From EW11 sp035765635 (GTDB lineage Bacteria; Verrucomicrobiota; Verrucomicrobiia; Opitutales; Opitutaceae): a DNA stretch of 64,000 bases. The notes under the pieces are model-generated. The model was not told where the DNA came from. It made no database searches and saw nothing but the letters and a program-made list of their open reading frames with translations. The stretch is from NCBI GenBank assembly GCA_035765635.1, contig DASTWZ010000010.1:1-64000 (forward strand), read 5' to 3'. The first letter of the stretch is position 1; each line of letters starts with the position of its first letter. The translations under genes were made by a program, and so were the position numbers. Shown piece after piece: positions 25,429 through 34,192 of this stretch.

Positions 25429-28260
25429 TTGTTCGTCGGTTTGATGGGATTCGCCGCATGCGTCATGCTGACCAGCGTGGCGAAGGGAGAACCGTTCGGC
25501 TCCACCCGCACGATTGCCCTCCGCGTGGGGGTCGAAGCGCAGAGCGAGCCTTTCACGTTTGCGTCAAAGTCAGGAGCGCCGGCGGGATTCTGTATTGATC
25601 TCCTCAATGCGGCGGCGGCAGATCAGCGCCTTCGGCTGCAGTTCACCATGCTGTCTTGGGCGGACCTCCTGCAGCAGTTCAAGGACGGCAATTTGGATGT
25701 CATTTCCAACATTGCCTACACGCCCGATCGCGCGGCATACGCGGATTTCACCATACCGAGTCTGACGCTGGAAGGCGCGATGTTCGTTCGAAAGGGCCTG
25801 CCGCCAATCCGGTCTGACAATGATATTAGAAAGCTCCGTGTCGCGGTTGGCAAAGACACGATGGCTTATCAATTTCTTCACGCGCGCGGACTCGACGCAA
25901 ATATCGTCCCGATCCAAGGGCTCCGTGCTTGTCTTGAAAAAGTAAACGACGGCAACGTGGACGCCACGTTCGGGGTGCGGCTCATTGGTGAAAAATATAT
26001 TCACGACGCAGATCTGGAAAACGTCGCGGCGTCCGAATACGAGCTATCCGAATTCAAATATGAATTTCATGCGGCCGTGCAGAAGGGCGATGCCGACTTG
26101 CTCTACCGCCTTAATTTGGGCCTGGCGCATGTTCGTGAGTCGGGCCGCTTTGATCAGCTCGTCGAGCAGTGGCTCGGACCAATCCAGCCCAGGCATATTC
26201 TCTGGCGCGACGTCGCTCCGTATTGGCTGCCTCTGCTGGCGATTACCGCGATTTTGGCGCTGGCCTTTTCCTATCAGCGACGGCTGATGCGGCAACTTCG
26301 AGCGCGGACCGAGGCGTTGCGCACGAGCGAGGAGCGGCTGCGGCTGGCGCTGGCCGGCAGTCGAGAAGCAGTCTGGGACTGGAACGTTCCATCGAACACT
26401 GTTGTGAGGAGCGAGCGCTGGGCGGAGATTATCGGCTGCCGCTTGGAGGAAATCAGCCCGAATATCGACGCGCTCAACCCACGCTTGCATCCGGACGACG
26501 CGACGCGCGTGCAAAATTTCAAACGGCAGATGCTCGATGGCGAAAGCCATTTGGAATACCGCGTACGCGCCCGCGACGGAAGCTGGCGGTGGCTCTTCGA
26601 TCGTGGTGCCGTCGTGGAGCGAGCCGGCGATGGCACGCCTTTGCGCGTCACGGGAATCGCTACCGATATCACATTTCGCAAGGAGACCGAAGAGGCGCTT
26701 GAACGTAGCCAGCTGCTGCTTCAGCAGAGCCAGGAAACAGCCCAGATCGGCGGGTGGGAACTCGACGTCGTCACGCAGGAAATGTTTTGGACCAGGGAAG
26801 CCCACCGTATCTACGAAGTTGATACGCCGCCTGCGCGAATAACACTGGATTGGACGTACGAGTTTCTCAGCCCCACTGCGCAAACGCAGTTGAAAGCAGC
26901 GATCGATCAAGCGGCAAAAACCGGAGCGTCGTTCGAAATCGACGTGGAAATCATCACCGCGAAAAGCCGGCTCTCCTGGGTTCGCGTCACGGGGCGCGCC
27001 GTGCGCGTTGGCGATCGCGTGGTCCGAGTGCATGGCTCGTATCAGGATATTTCAAAACAGAAGCGCTCCGACGAAGAGCGCCAAAAAATTCAGCTGAAGA
27101 TGCTGGAAGCCCAAAAGCTAGAGAGTCTCGGCGTGCTGGCCGGCGGCATCGCCCATGATTTCAACAACCTGCTGACCGTCATCCTGGGCAACACCTCGCT
27201 GGCACGCGAAGACCCGGGCACTGTCTCGGATGCGTTGGATCAAATCGAAGTTGCCAGCCAGCGCGCGGCCGATCTGTGCCGCCAGATGTTAGCCTATGCC
27301 GGCAAAGGCCGTTTCACCGTCGAAGTGCTCGATCTCAACGCGGTGGTCGCCGACACCGTCCAATTGCTGAAACTTTCCATCAGCAAGAACGCGACACTCG
27401 ATTTCGCCTTCGGAGACAGCGAGCTTCCGATCGAAGCGGATACGTCTCAAATCCGCCAGGTGGTGATGAATCTCGTGATCAATGCATCGGAAGCGCTGGG
27501 CGGCGCCAGCGGTCGTATTCGGATTAGCACTACAGCGCAAACCGTCTCGAAGGAAAGGTTGCGCGAGGCAACGCTCGGGCAGGAGCTTCCCAGCGGCGAA
27601 TACGTTTCCCTCGAGATCGAGGACAACGGTTGCGGGATGAGTTCGGACACGATGGCGCGCATCTTCGATCCGTTCTTCACCACGAAATTCACCGGCCGAG
27701 GCCTGGGACTTGCCGCCGTCGTCGGCGTCATTCGAGCGCACCACGGTGCGCTGTTCGTGCGAAGCACACTCGGCCACGGCACGACGTTTCAAATTTTGGT
27801 GCCGCGCTCGTCGGCCAAGATCAGCCCGGTCAAAGAATTTCCTGCGCGCCCCAATCGGGACACGAGTTCGCGCGGCACCATTCTCCTCGTCGACGACGAG
27901 CCAAACGTTCGGCGCGTGGCCAGTGCGCTGCTCGAGAAAAACGGCTATACGGTCGCCGTTGCCGCCGATGGTTACGAGGCCCTTGCCCTGGCGCTGGCCC
28001 ACGGGGGCAGGTTTGTCGCGGTGTTGCTGGACCTCACCATGCCGGGGCTCGACGGACCAGCGACATTGAAAGAACTCCGCGCGATCAATGCCGCCACGCC
28101 GATTTTACTGATGAGCGGATACACCGAGTCCGACGCGCGCCAACGATTGCCGGCAGATCAATATATCGCATTCCTGCCGAAACCATTCACGTCGGACGAA
28201 CTGCTCGAAGCGCTTCGCGAACTGCTCGTGCGCACTCAGTCCGTCGCGGAAAAAATCTAG
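25429..28260 (+). CDS. Hybrid histidine kinase with periplasmic solute-binding sensor
   Basis: A ~940-aa one-protein phosphorelay. After a hydrophobic N-terminus, residues ~28-250 form a bacterial extracellular solute-binding family 3 domain. A membrane helix follows (YWLPLLAITAILALAFSYQ), then two PAS domains with PAC ends (~300-425 and ~430-545), HisKA with H576 in AHDFNNLL, HATPase_c with GRGLGLAAV, and a receiver domain with D868. It should bind a small amino-acid-like ligand in the periplasm. The start is TTG at 25429; an ATG at 25444 gives a weaker signal sequence. The gene has no clear partner regulator next to it. Confidence 0.92.
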   Translation: MFVGLMGFAACVMLTSVAKGEPFGSTRTIALRVGVEAQSEPFTFASKSGAPAGFCIDLLNAAAADQRLRLQFTMLSWADLLQQFKDGNLDVISNIAYTPDRAAYADFTIPSLTLEGAMFVRKGLPPIRSDNDIRKLRVAVGKDTMAYQFLHARGLDANIVPIQGLRACLEKVNDGNVDATFGVRLIGEKYIHDADLENVAASEYELSEFKYEFHAAVQKGDADLLYRLNLGLAHVRESGRFDQLVEQWLGPIQPRHILWRDVAPYWLPLLAITAILALAFSYQRRLMRQLRARTEALRTSEERLRLALAGSREAVWDWNVPSNTVVRSERWAEIIGCRLEEISPNIDALNPRLHPDDATRVQNFKRQMLDGESHLEYRVRARDGSWRWLFDRGAVVERAGDGTPLRVTGIATDITFRKETEEALERSQLLLQQSQETAQIGGWELDVVTQEMFWTREAHRIYEVDTPPARITLDWTYEFLSPTAQTQLKAAIDQAAKTGASFEIDVEIITAKSRLSWVRVTGRAVRVGDRVVRVHGSYQDISKQKRSDEERQKIQLKMLEAQKLESLGVLAGGIAHDFNNLLTVILGNTSLAREDPGTVSDALDQIEVASQRAADLCRQMLAYAGKGRFTVEVLDLNAVVADTVQLLKLSISKNATLDFAFGDSELPIEADTSQIRQVVMNLVINASEALGGASGRIRISTTAQTVSKERLREATLGQELPSGEYVSLEIEDNGCGMSSDTMARIFDPFFTTKFTGRGLGLAAVVGVIRAHHGALFVRSTLGHGTTFQILVPRSSAKISPVKEFPARPNRDTSSRGTILLVDDEPNVRRVASALLEKNGYTVAVAADGYEALALALAHGGRFVAVLLDLTMPGLDGPATLKELRAINAATPILLMSGYTESDARQRLPADQYIAFLPKPFTSDELLEALRELLVRTQSVAEKI

Positions 28261-28278
28261 CCGCGGCCCCGCCGCAAA

Positions 28279-29061
28279 TTACGCGTCGCGCGCGGCAACA
28301 AGCCGCAGAGCGCGACCATTCGGGTTGGATTCGAATTCAACGGTGATCCGCCCCATGCCAAAATGACGAAAGGCGGCGAGAATGTCCTCCTTTTCCATCC
28401 AGTGCGCATGAGACGCCGGACCGCCAAAGAATTTATTATAGTCAAAGCCGCTGCCGTAGTCGTGCCGGTGCAACGTGTGTTTGAATCCCGCGTGCTCCGC
28501 CGCGAAAGGAGGGCCTTTAATATCGAGCCCTTCCGCGTTTGGGCCGTTGCGTTCAGGATCCCAATGCACGGTCCAAAGAAAGACGCTGCGACAGCGGCGG
28601 CTGAGCTGTTCGATGGCCTCGACCGGATTGACCATGTGATAGAGAAAGCCGCAGGCGAAACCGATGTCGTACTCATTCGTCGATTCGCGCAAAAATGCCA
28701 GCGCGTCGCCGTAGAGAAAATTAACGCGCTGCATCCCCAGGAGTTCCTTGGCGACCAAGCAGCGCAGGAACGCTCGAGGATGCGCTTCTATCGCCGTGAC
28801 GGAGGCGGCTTCGTATTGACTGAGTCGATACGTGTGACCGCCCTCGAGAGGTCCCAACTCGAGCACTGTGCTGCCTTTAACGTGGACACCAAACTCGGCG
28901 AGTTTCTCGCGCGCCCAGTCCACCCGAGGATCCTCGAAGAGTCCGGCCTGCCCTGCTTGCAGATACCCCAGCGGCGCGGGAAACTTCGAGACCCACTCGC
29001 CCTCGAACAAGTCGACCGTGAGTTGCGGACTCGGCGCCTTGCTCGCGTAGGGACTGGTCAT
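28279..29061 (-). CDS. Class I SAM-dependent methyltransferase
   Basis: A 260-aa protein with the Rossmann motif I VLELGPLEGGHT (residues ~66-77), an acidic motif II (VTAIEAHPRA) and post-I features typical of small-molecule or sugar methyltransferases. The substrate cannot be read from sequence. It lies 24 bp after the DedA-type gene on the same strand and converges on the hybrid kinase gene with an 18-bp gap. Confidence 0.87.
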   Translation of the reverse strand: MTSPYASKAPSPQLTVDLFEGEWVSKFPAPLGYLQAGQAGLFEDPRVDWAREKLAEFGVHVKGSTVLELGPLEGGHTYRLSQYEAASVTAIEAHPRAFLRCLVAKELLGMQRVNFLYGDALAFLRESTNEYDIGFACGFLYHMVNPVEAIEQLSRRCRSVFLWTVHWDPERNGPNAEGLDIKGPPFAAEHAGFKHTLHRHDYGSGFDYNKFFGGPASHAHWMEKEDILAAFRHFGMGRITVEFESNPNGRALRLVAARDA

Positions 29062-29073
29062 GTTCGATCGTTT

Positions 29074-29094
29074 CGTAGTGGAAAATCAACTACG
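29074..29094. repeat. Short GTAGT/ACTAC palindrome
   Basis: CGTAGT and ACTACG arms with a 9-base loop. It spans the stop codon of the DedA-type gene and the gap before the methyltransferase. It resembles palindromes at 44470-44490 and 49957-49977. Confidence 0.5.
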
Positions 29095-29730
29095 CGCGTC
29101 GGTTTTGTGCGCCGCCTTCATTTGGCGGTGAACAAAGAAATAATATATCGTGCCGAGCACGAGGAATGCCCCCACTGCCCATAGCGTGATGCGATGCAGT
29201 TCGCCATGCATGAGGGCCTCGTCTTTGCCTGCTTGAATGCCCAGCCAGGCCAGGACAGAGCACCAAAGCGCCGAGCCAAGGATCGTGTAGAGCGAATATA
29301 ATCCGAAGTTCATCCGCACGATGCCTGCGGGAATGCCGATCAGATGCCGAACAACCGGCAGCAAACGGGAGAAGAAAACACCGAATGGACCGAACTGCGT
29401 CGCCCACCGTTCGGCCGCCTCGATTTTTTGGGCTTTAATGAAAAAATAAGGACCAAATTTAAGAACCAGAGGCCGGCCCGCCAGGCGCGACGCCCAATAC
29501 ATGATAGCTGCGCCAACCCAAGATCCGATAACGCCAGCGATGATGACGCCCGCAACGCTCATTTTTCCCTGCGAATGCGCAAGGTAAGCGGCGGGAGGAA
29601 TAATCACCTCGCTCGGGATCGGCACCACGGTGCTCTCGAGCGCCATCAGGAAAGCCACCCCCCAATAGCCGCCTGAATCCAAGAGATGGAAGTACCAGTC
29701 GCGAAGCCTTTCGATATATTGATGAAGCAT
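29086..29730 (-). CDS. DedA-family membrane protein
   Basis: A 214-aa polytopic inner-membrane protein of the DedA/SNARE-associated (VTT) family, whose members act in membrane homeostasis and lipid-carrier flipping. The motif FFSRLLPVVRHLIGIPAG matches the conserved F-x-R-x-x-P-x-x-R signature, and the N-terminal ALESTVVPIPSEVIIPPAAY re-entrant loop is typical. The start at 29730 avoids an upstream extension that would cross a terminator. It is followed by the methyltransferase gene. Confidence 0.92.
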   Translation of the reverse strand: MLHQYIERLRDWYFHLLDSGGYWGVAFLMALESTVVPIPSEVIIPPAAYLAHSQGKMSVAGVIIAGVIGSWVGAAIMYWASRLAGRPLVLKFGPYFFIKAQKIEAAERWATQFGPFGVFFSRLLPVVRHLIGIPAGIVRMNFGLYSLYTILGSALWCSVLAWLGIQAGKDEALMHGELHRITLWAVGAFLVLGTIYYFFVHRQMKAAHKTDARS

Positions 29731-29750
29731 GAGGCGGGCTATTGAGACAT

Positions 29751-29780
29751 AAAAAAAGCAGGCAGTGGAAGCTGCCTGCC
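29751..29780 (-). terminator. Rho-independent terminator after the PVC small basic protein gene
   Basis: On the minus strand GCAGGCAG pairs with CTGCCTGC over a 6-base loop, followed by seven T residues. It lies 22 bp after the stop of the 51-aa gene and just upstream of the DedA-type gene. Confidence 0.9.
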
Positions 29781-29801
29781 AAGGATTGAAAACGATAAAT
29801 A

Positions 29802-29957
29802 TCAGACGTCCGGCTTCGTCTTGCGAAGGCCCTGAACGCGGTCGCCCGCCTTCCATTGGCCACGCTTTTTCAAGAGATCGACGCGTTCAAAGCGCTTCAA
29901 TACGTTGCGCTTGACGACGATACCACTGCTTCCCTGAAGGCTTTTGTGCTGCGACAT
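29802..29957 (-). CDS. PVC-signature small basic protein
   Basis: A 51-residue, strongly basic protein (SSGIVVKRNVLKRFERVDLL core) that matches my memory of the small basic protein described as a signature of Planctomycetes, Verrucomicrobia and Chlamydiae. It is thought to bind nucleic acid and to have a housekeeping role. A GGAA ribosome-binding site lies about 10 bp before the ATG. It sits 26 bp after cutA and has its own strong terminator, in keeping with high expression. Confidence 0.85.
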   Translation of the reverse strand: MSQHKSLQGSSGIVVKRNVLKRFERVDLLKKRGQWKAGDRVQGLRKTKPDV

Positions 29958-29983
29958 AAAATTAAATTCCTGAGTGTAAGGTG

Positions 29984-30307
29984 CTAAAAGGGCGCAGAAG
30001 TAGAGTTCGCCCGTGCCCATGACAAGTATTTTTCTGAAACTTGTTCGGCGCGCAGCACGACCCACTCTGGGGTCTCATACGGGTGATGTTCCATGAGCCA
30101 CTTTTCCAGCTCTCGTCCGCGGGCGGGGATGAATTTGAACAGGAGCCGGAATTCCTGCGCGGTTTCGAGCTGAGCCTTCCAAATGTAAACCGACTCGATC
30201 GGCCCGTCGATTTGCACGCAGGCGGCGAGACCGAGTCGGACGGCTTCGGAGGCGAGCCGCTGTGCATCGTCCTTTTTGGTCACCGTAGTCCACCCCAGCA
30301 TGAGCAT
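29984..30307 (-). CDS. cutA: Divalent-cation tolerance protein CutA
   Basis: A 107-aa trimeric PII-like protein, usual for CutA1. It has the N-terminal beta-strand (MLMLGWTTVTKKDDAQRLA), LAACVQIDGPIESVYIWK and the EFRLLFKFIP and HPYETPEWV segments that define the family. The biochemical role is still debated (metal binding or signalling). The start is at 30307; an ATG at 30301 would remove two residues. It diverges from rpoZ across 109 bp. Confidence 0.93.
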   Translation of the reverse strand: MLMLGWTTVTKKDDAQRLASEAVRLGLAACVQIDGPIESVYIWKAQLETAQEFRLLFKFIPARGRELEKWLMEHHPYETPEWVVLRAEQVSEKYLSWARANSTSAPF

Positions 30308-30416
30308 GCCGGGAAACTCTCGTGCTTTGGGATAGGTGCAAGCTGGGAAAATTCCCCTTGACGCGCCCTGCGTTCGCCAGTGGCTTAGACGGTTTCTACT
30401 GACGAATAGCCATCCC

Positions 30417-30617
30417 ATGCGTGACGACTACCTGAAAGAAGCGCTCAAGGTCATCAATGATCCCAATCTACTGATCAACGTGGTTTCTCGCCGCGTTAAG
30501 CAGTTGCGCCGCGGCAGCCGTCCGTTGGTTGAATCCCTCGAAAAGCTTTCTTCCGAGGATCTTGCACTTCGCGAGATCATCGACGGCAAGATCAGCTTCG
30601 AATCTGGCGAAAACTGA
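30417..30617 (+). CDS. rpoZ: RNA polymerase omega subunit
   Basis: A 66-aa protein with the omega-type core NPNLLINVVSRRVKQLRRGS-like segment, here NDPNLLINVVSRRVKQLRRG, followed by an acidic helix with LALREIIDGKI. Omega helps assemble the beta' subunit. The start at 30417 agrees with the family; the longer open frame runs into the promoter region. smpB follows 87 bp later, after a small GCCTCGA/TCGAGGC hairpin that lacks a T tract. Confidence 0.88.
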   Translation: MRDDYLKEALKVINDPNLLINVVSRRVKQLRRGSRPLVESLEKLSSEDLALREIIDGKISFESGEN

Positions 30618-30704
30618 GCTTCCCGCTCAGCGCCGCCTCGAATCGAGGCGCAATCATTCCGTTCGCGATGGGGCCTGGGATGTGCATCCTGATGTCGCCT
30701 GCTC

Positions 30705-31178
30705 ATGTCCGCTCAAAAGAAAGATCCCGCTCGTTATACGGAAATCCGCAACGCCAAGGCGCTGCGTGACTACACCGTCGAGGAAAAGTTCGAGGCTGGG
30801 ATCGCCCTGAAGGGCACAGAGGTGAAATCCATCCGAGCGGGCCGCTGCCAAATCAACGATGCATTTGGCAGGTTCGAGCGCGGTGAGCTCTGGCTGCACA
30901 ACGCCCACATCGAAGAGTACGCGTTTGGTAACATATATAATCACGACGCGCGCCGAATTCGTAAGCTGCTACTTCACCGCCATCAGGTCAGAAAAATCGC
31001 GCAAGCGCTGCAGGTCAGCGGACGCGCCCTCATCCCTCTCCGGATGTATTTCAAGGACGCCCTGGTTAAAGTCGAAGTCGCCCTCTGCGTAGGCAAAAAG
31101 ATTTTCGACAAGCGCGACGACCTGAAGAAGCGGGTCGCGATGCGCGAGGTGGACAAAATGTTGAAACAGCGCCGCTGA
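30705..31178 (+). CDS. smpB: SsrA-binding protein SmpB
   Basis: A 157-aa tmRNA partner used to rescue stalled ribosomes. The family features are clear: N-terminal DYTVEEKFEAGIALKGTEVK, then QINDAFGRFERGELWLHNAH, the HRHQVRKIAQAL helix, and a Lys/Arg-rich C-terminal tail that is ordered on the ribosome. The start codon gives MSAQKKDPARYTEIRNAKA. I found no tmRNA gene in this window. Confidence 0.96.
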   Translation: MSAQKKDPARYTEIRNAKALRDYTVEEKFEAGIALKGTEVKSIRAGRCQINDAFGRFERGELWLHNAHIEEYAFGNIYNHDARRIRKLLLHRHQVRKIAQALQVSGRALIPLRMYFKDALVKVEVALCVGKKIFDKRDDLKKRVAMREVDKMLKQRR

Positions 31179-31205
31179 TCTGACGCAGGCGGCGTCGCGG
31201 CCACT

Positions 31206-31781
31206 TCACTGCATCACCGCTCGAACGAGCATGACCAACGCCATCACGCCGATGGCTGCCGCGAGAATCAGCCAGATCATTTCACGGGGCGGAGCTTCAT
31301 AAAGATAGCGCCACGGATTGCGCGCAAATTTGCCCGAACCCTTTTTTCCCGCCTTGTCTCCTGAGCCAGAGGCGGACGAAAGCTGCGGCGAAGCGAACAG
31401 TTTCTGCAGCACATACGCCGTAGGCGGTTTCAAGAGATACGCATTCACTCCGAGCTCGGTCGTGCGTTTCATGTCTTTATCATCTTCGGACGAAGTCACG
31501 ACCACGACATTGATCTTCTGCAGCTCCGGATTTCCGCGAATATATTCAAGCACCTCTATCCCGGTTTTGTAGGGTAGCTTGAGATCGAGAAAGATCAGCC
31601 AAGGGAGAGGAAAGCGCGTGCGATCGTTGTATTCACGGTCTCCCGACAGGTAAGCGATCGCCGAACGTCCATCGACCACCGACTGGATTGGATCGGTGAT
31701 GCCCGCGCTGCGCAGAGCGCGCTTCAAAAAGAACAGGTCGTCGCTGTTGTTCTCGACGATCAGAATATCGCGGCGGCCCAT
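31206..31781 (-). CDS. Receiver-domain protein with C-terminal membrane anchor
   Basis: A CheY-like receiver at ~5-130 with acidic pocket E10, phospho-acceptor D66 and K118 (LLKPP). This is followed by a Lys/Gly/Ser linker and a membrane helix at ~168-188 (MIWLILAAAIGVMALVMLVR). Response regulators with a C-terminal membrane anchor are rare. It is 5 bp behind a soluble-type histidine kinase gene, so that kinase is its likely phosphodonor. There is no DNA-binding output domain. Confidence 0.9.
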   Translation of the reverse strand: MGRRDILIVENNSDDLFFLKRALRSAGITDPIQSVVDGRSAIAYLSGDREYNDRTRFPLPWLIFLDLKLPYKTGIEVLEYIRGNPELQKINVVVVTSSEDDKDMKRTTELGVNAYLLKPPTAYVLQKLFASPQLSSASGSGDKAGKKGSGKFARNPWRYLYEAPPREMIWLILAAAIGVMALVMLVRAVMQ

Positions 31782-31786
31782 ATAAT

Positions 31787-32944
31787 TTATAACGCCGCTG
31801 GTAACTCGACCCAGAATCTGCTGCCGCTCCGCCCATCCGATTCGAGACCGACTTTGCCATTCATTTTTTCCGCGGCACGACGAACGATCGCCAGCCCAAT
31901 GCCGGTCCCGCCATATCGATTGTCTGGATCCAATCTTTCGAACATGCCGAAAATCTTCTGATGAAACTCCGGGCTGATTCCAATGCCGTTGTCGCTGACG
32001 ATAATTCTAACAACATCACCTTTTAGATAACCGGAAATGCGGATCTTGGGAACCATGCCTTGTCGCACAAACTTGACTGCGTTTCCCAATAGGTTGGCGA
32101 AAATCTGGGTGCACAGGGATTCCTGTCCAATCACAAGAGGAATTTTCTCCACTGATATTTGCGCTGCCTCGGCACTAAGACTCGGATATTCTCGAATCAT
32201 CCGATCCAATAATATGTTCAGATCGACCGGTTGAAGGCTCAGCTGCGAACTGGAAATCCGGCTGATCTTCAGCACATCGTTGACGAGCTTTTCCATGCGA
32301 TCGCCACTATCGATAATTCGCTCGAGATAATGCGGCCCCTCCCCGCGCAAGCGGTGGCTATATTCGGTCAACAACACTTCGGCGTACCCTTTGATTGATC
32401 GAAGCGGAGCACGAAGATCGTGCGAAACCGTATACGAGAACTCTTCCATTTGGCTGATCGAATCACGAAGCGCGGAGGTTCTTTCAGCAATTTTCTGCTC
32501 AATATTGTCCGCCTGAGTCTTTAACTCCTGCCGCGCGCCGTTCAGCGCGGACAGCGCTTTGCCCAAGCGCAAGCTCAAGTCGACCGTCGCGCGCAACACA
32601 TCGCCTTGCACAGGCCAGGCGAGCGTCGTTTCGATTTCGGGGAGGACCGGCGAAAGCGAAGTCGCAGCTGAGTTGATTTGTCCGGTGATACGGAGCACCT
32701 GCGCATGGCGGTTTTCCTCGACGCCGATTTTGTGCAGCTCGCGCAGGAATTCTACTTCGCCCGACCCGAGCAGCGGCTCGACGAGCACCACGAGATCAAC
32801 ACCGCGATGCGCCGCCTCCAAGGTTTCCGCGACAGAGTTGGCCTCGATGAATACCCTGTTCCCATTCGACAAACTCCCCGTGATTGCCGTGCGTCGCGCG
32901 GCATCGTCGCCAGCAATCAAAAGCATGGATACATCGTGGGCCAT
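31787..32944 (-). CDS. Histidine kinase with degenerate receiver domain
   Basis: A 385-aa protein without membrane helices. Residues 1-125 follow the receiver fold, but the phospho-acceptor position carries E56 (VLVEP). A coiled coil leads into HisKA with H175 (VSHDLRAPLRSIKGY), then HATPase_c with N, G1 (DNGIGI) and G2 (GGTGIGLAI) boxes, the phytochrome-type kinase core. It is the first gene of a two-gene unit with the membrane-anchored receiver. The degenerate receiver may act as a fixed regulatory domain. Confidence 0.9.
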   Translation of the reverse strand: MAHDVSMLLIAGDDAARRTAITGSLSNGNRVFIEANSVAETLEAAHRGVDLVVLVEPLLGSGEVEFLRELHKIGVEENRHAQVLRITGQINSAATSLSPVLPEIETTLAWPVQGDVLRATVDLSLRLGKALSALNGARQELKTQADNIEQKIAERTSALRDSISQMEEFSYTVSHDLRAPLRSIKGYAEVLLTEYSHRLRGEGPHYLERIIDSGDRMEKLVNDVLKISRISSSQLSLQPVDLNILLDRMIREYPSLSAEAAQISVEKIPLVIGQESLCTQIFANLLGNAVKFVRQGMVPKIRISGYLKGDVVRIIVSDNGIGISPEFHQKIFGMFERLDPDNRYGGTGIGLAIVRRAAEKMNGKVGLESDGRSGSRFWVELPAAL

Positions 32945-33269
32945 GGCACAACTGAGTTGCTTACGACGTCTGGCTGGCCGCCGATGAGCAATTCATTCGT
33001 CGAGCAAAACCGCTGGAGAAATCGGCCGGATATTTTCCTGTAGCCGGTTTTTCGATACGCGCTGCCGCTGGGGCACACCTGACTGGCCGGAAAGTTCATA
33101 GTGCGCAGACTCGTATTGTGGCTGCCCGCCCTGCAACCGGCGTTATTTCCGAAGGGGAGCTAGGTAATTCTCCGTAAATCCCGAACTTTCCGGCGCGTGT
33201 CTTGAGAAAGTCGGCAGCTCGTTTTTCTCTGAACGGGTTTGGTGCATCTCAACCCTCAGGTCGGATACC
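32945..33269. other. 325-bp divergent intergenic region
   Basis: Lies between the histidine kinase (minus) and the AAA ATPase (plus) and should hold promoters for both. I see no hairpin with a T tract, RNA gene or repeat here, and no convincing small ORF. Confidence 0.4.
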
Positions 33270-34034
33270 ATGATTTTTCTTCGCAATATAGAACGGGTGG
33301 TCGACGTCGCAGGCGGCAGTGGTTTTCCATTCGATCTGCCGCCCATCAATGGCTTCCGCCGCCTGGAACTGACATCGCCCGTGACGTTTTTCGTAGGTGA
33401 AAACGGAACGGGAAAATCGAGTCTCCTCGAAGCGATCGGCTTGCGCGCCAAGCTCACTTGCGCCGCGGGGAAACCACTCGAACACGATGCCGCACTGATA
33501 CCGATCCATCCGCTCGCACGTTCGCTTCGCCTGACTTGGGCGCCGCAAACCCGTCATGGCTTTTTCCTGCGCGTGGAGGACTACTTTGCTCACGCGCGGG
33601 AGAACAGAACCCGGTCCAAGCCAACTCCCGCGATTAGCTTCAGTGGCCCCGACGCCGGACGCATGACGGTCGGCTTGCGCGAGCCCGACAGCGCCAATGG
33701 CGAAGAAGAACTAGGTCAATCCCCTGGCGAGAGCTTCCTCGCGTTTGTCCAAACCCATTGCACGCCCGGCGGACTTCATTTGATCGACGAACCCGAGGCC
33801 GTGCTTTCTCCGCAACGACAGTTGGCATTCATGAGCCTCCTGAAATCCGTGGTTGGCGAAAATGCGCAATTCATCATCGCGACTCATTCCCCCATCCTGC
33901 TCGCCTTCCCGGGCGCGCAAATCCTCAGCTTCGATGATGGCAACATTTCCCAGGTCGCCTACGAAGAGCTTCCACACGTCTGCTTCACGAAAAAATTTCT
34001 GAACGACCCCGAGGCGTATTTGCGGAACCTCTAG
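33270..34034 (+). CDS. AAA/ABC-type ATPase, DUF-like solitary protein
   Basis: A 254-aa cytoplasmic ATPase. Walker A is GENGTGKS (43-50) and Walker B is LHLIDEPE (followed by a switch His in IIATHSP). There is no ABC transporter signature or permease gene nearby, so it belongs to the SMC/RecF-like AAA group used in DNA or toxin-antitoxin systems. It is short, without a coiled coil or nuclease domain. Its role is unknown. dapF follows 158 bp later. Confidence 0.85.
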   Translation: MIFLRNIERVVDVAGGSGFPFDLPPINGFRRLELTSPVTFFVGENGTGKSSLLEAIGLRAKLTCAAGKPLEHDAALIPIHPLARSLRLTWAPQTRHGFFLRVEDYFAHARENRTRSKPTPAISFSGPDAGRMTVGLREPDSANGEEELGQSPGESFLAFVQTHCTPGGLHLIDEPEAVLSPQRQLAFMSLLKSVVGENAQFIIATHSPILLAFPGAQILSFDDGNISQVAYEELPHVCFTKKFLNDPEAYLRNL

Positions 34035-34192
34035 TGGATTCAAGGGTGGCACTGCATCGGCGAAATTGACCAAGTCGCATTCGAAGCGTGATCGCGAAAG
34101 TGCATTCCTGACGAATTTGCGCGGGTGTCGGCCAACACCTCAAAAAGGGGTCGAGTTTTTCCAGAAATGGTATTCCCCAGAGCGTTTGCTCC

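Noticed and set aside
30625..30655. Hairpin between rpoZ and smpB as a terminator
   Set aside because: GCCTCGA/TCGAGGC forms a stem, but no T tract follows.
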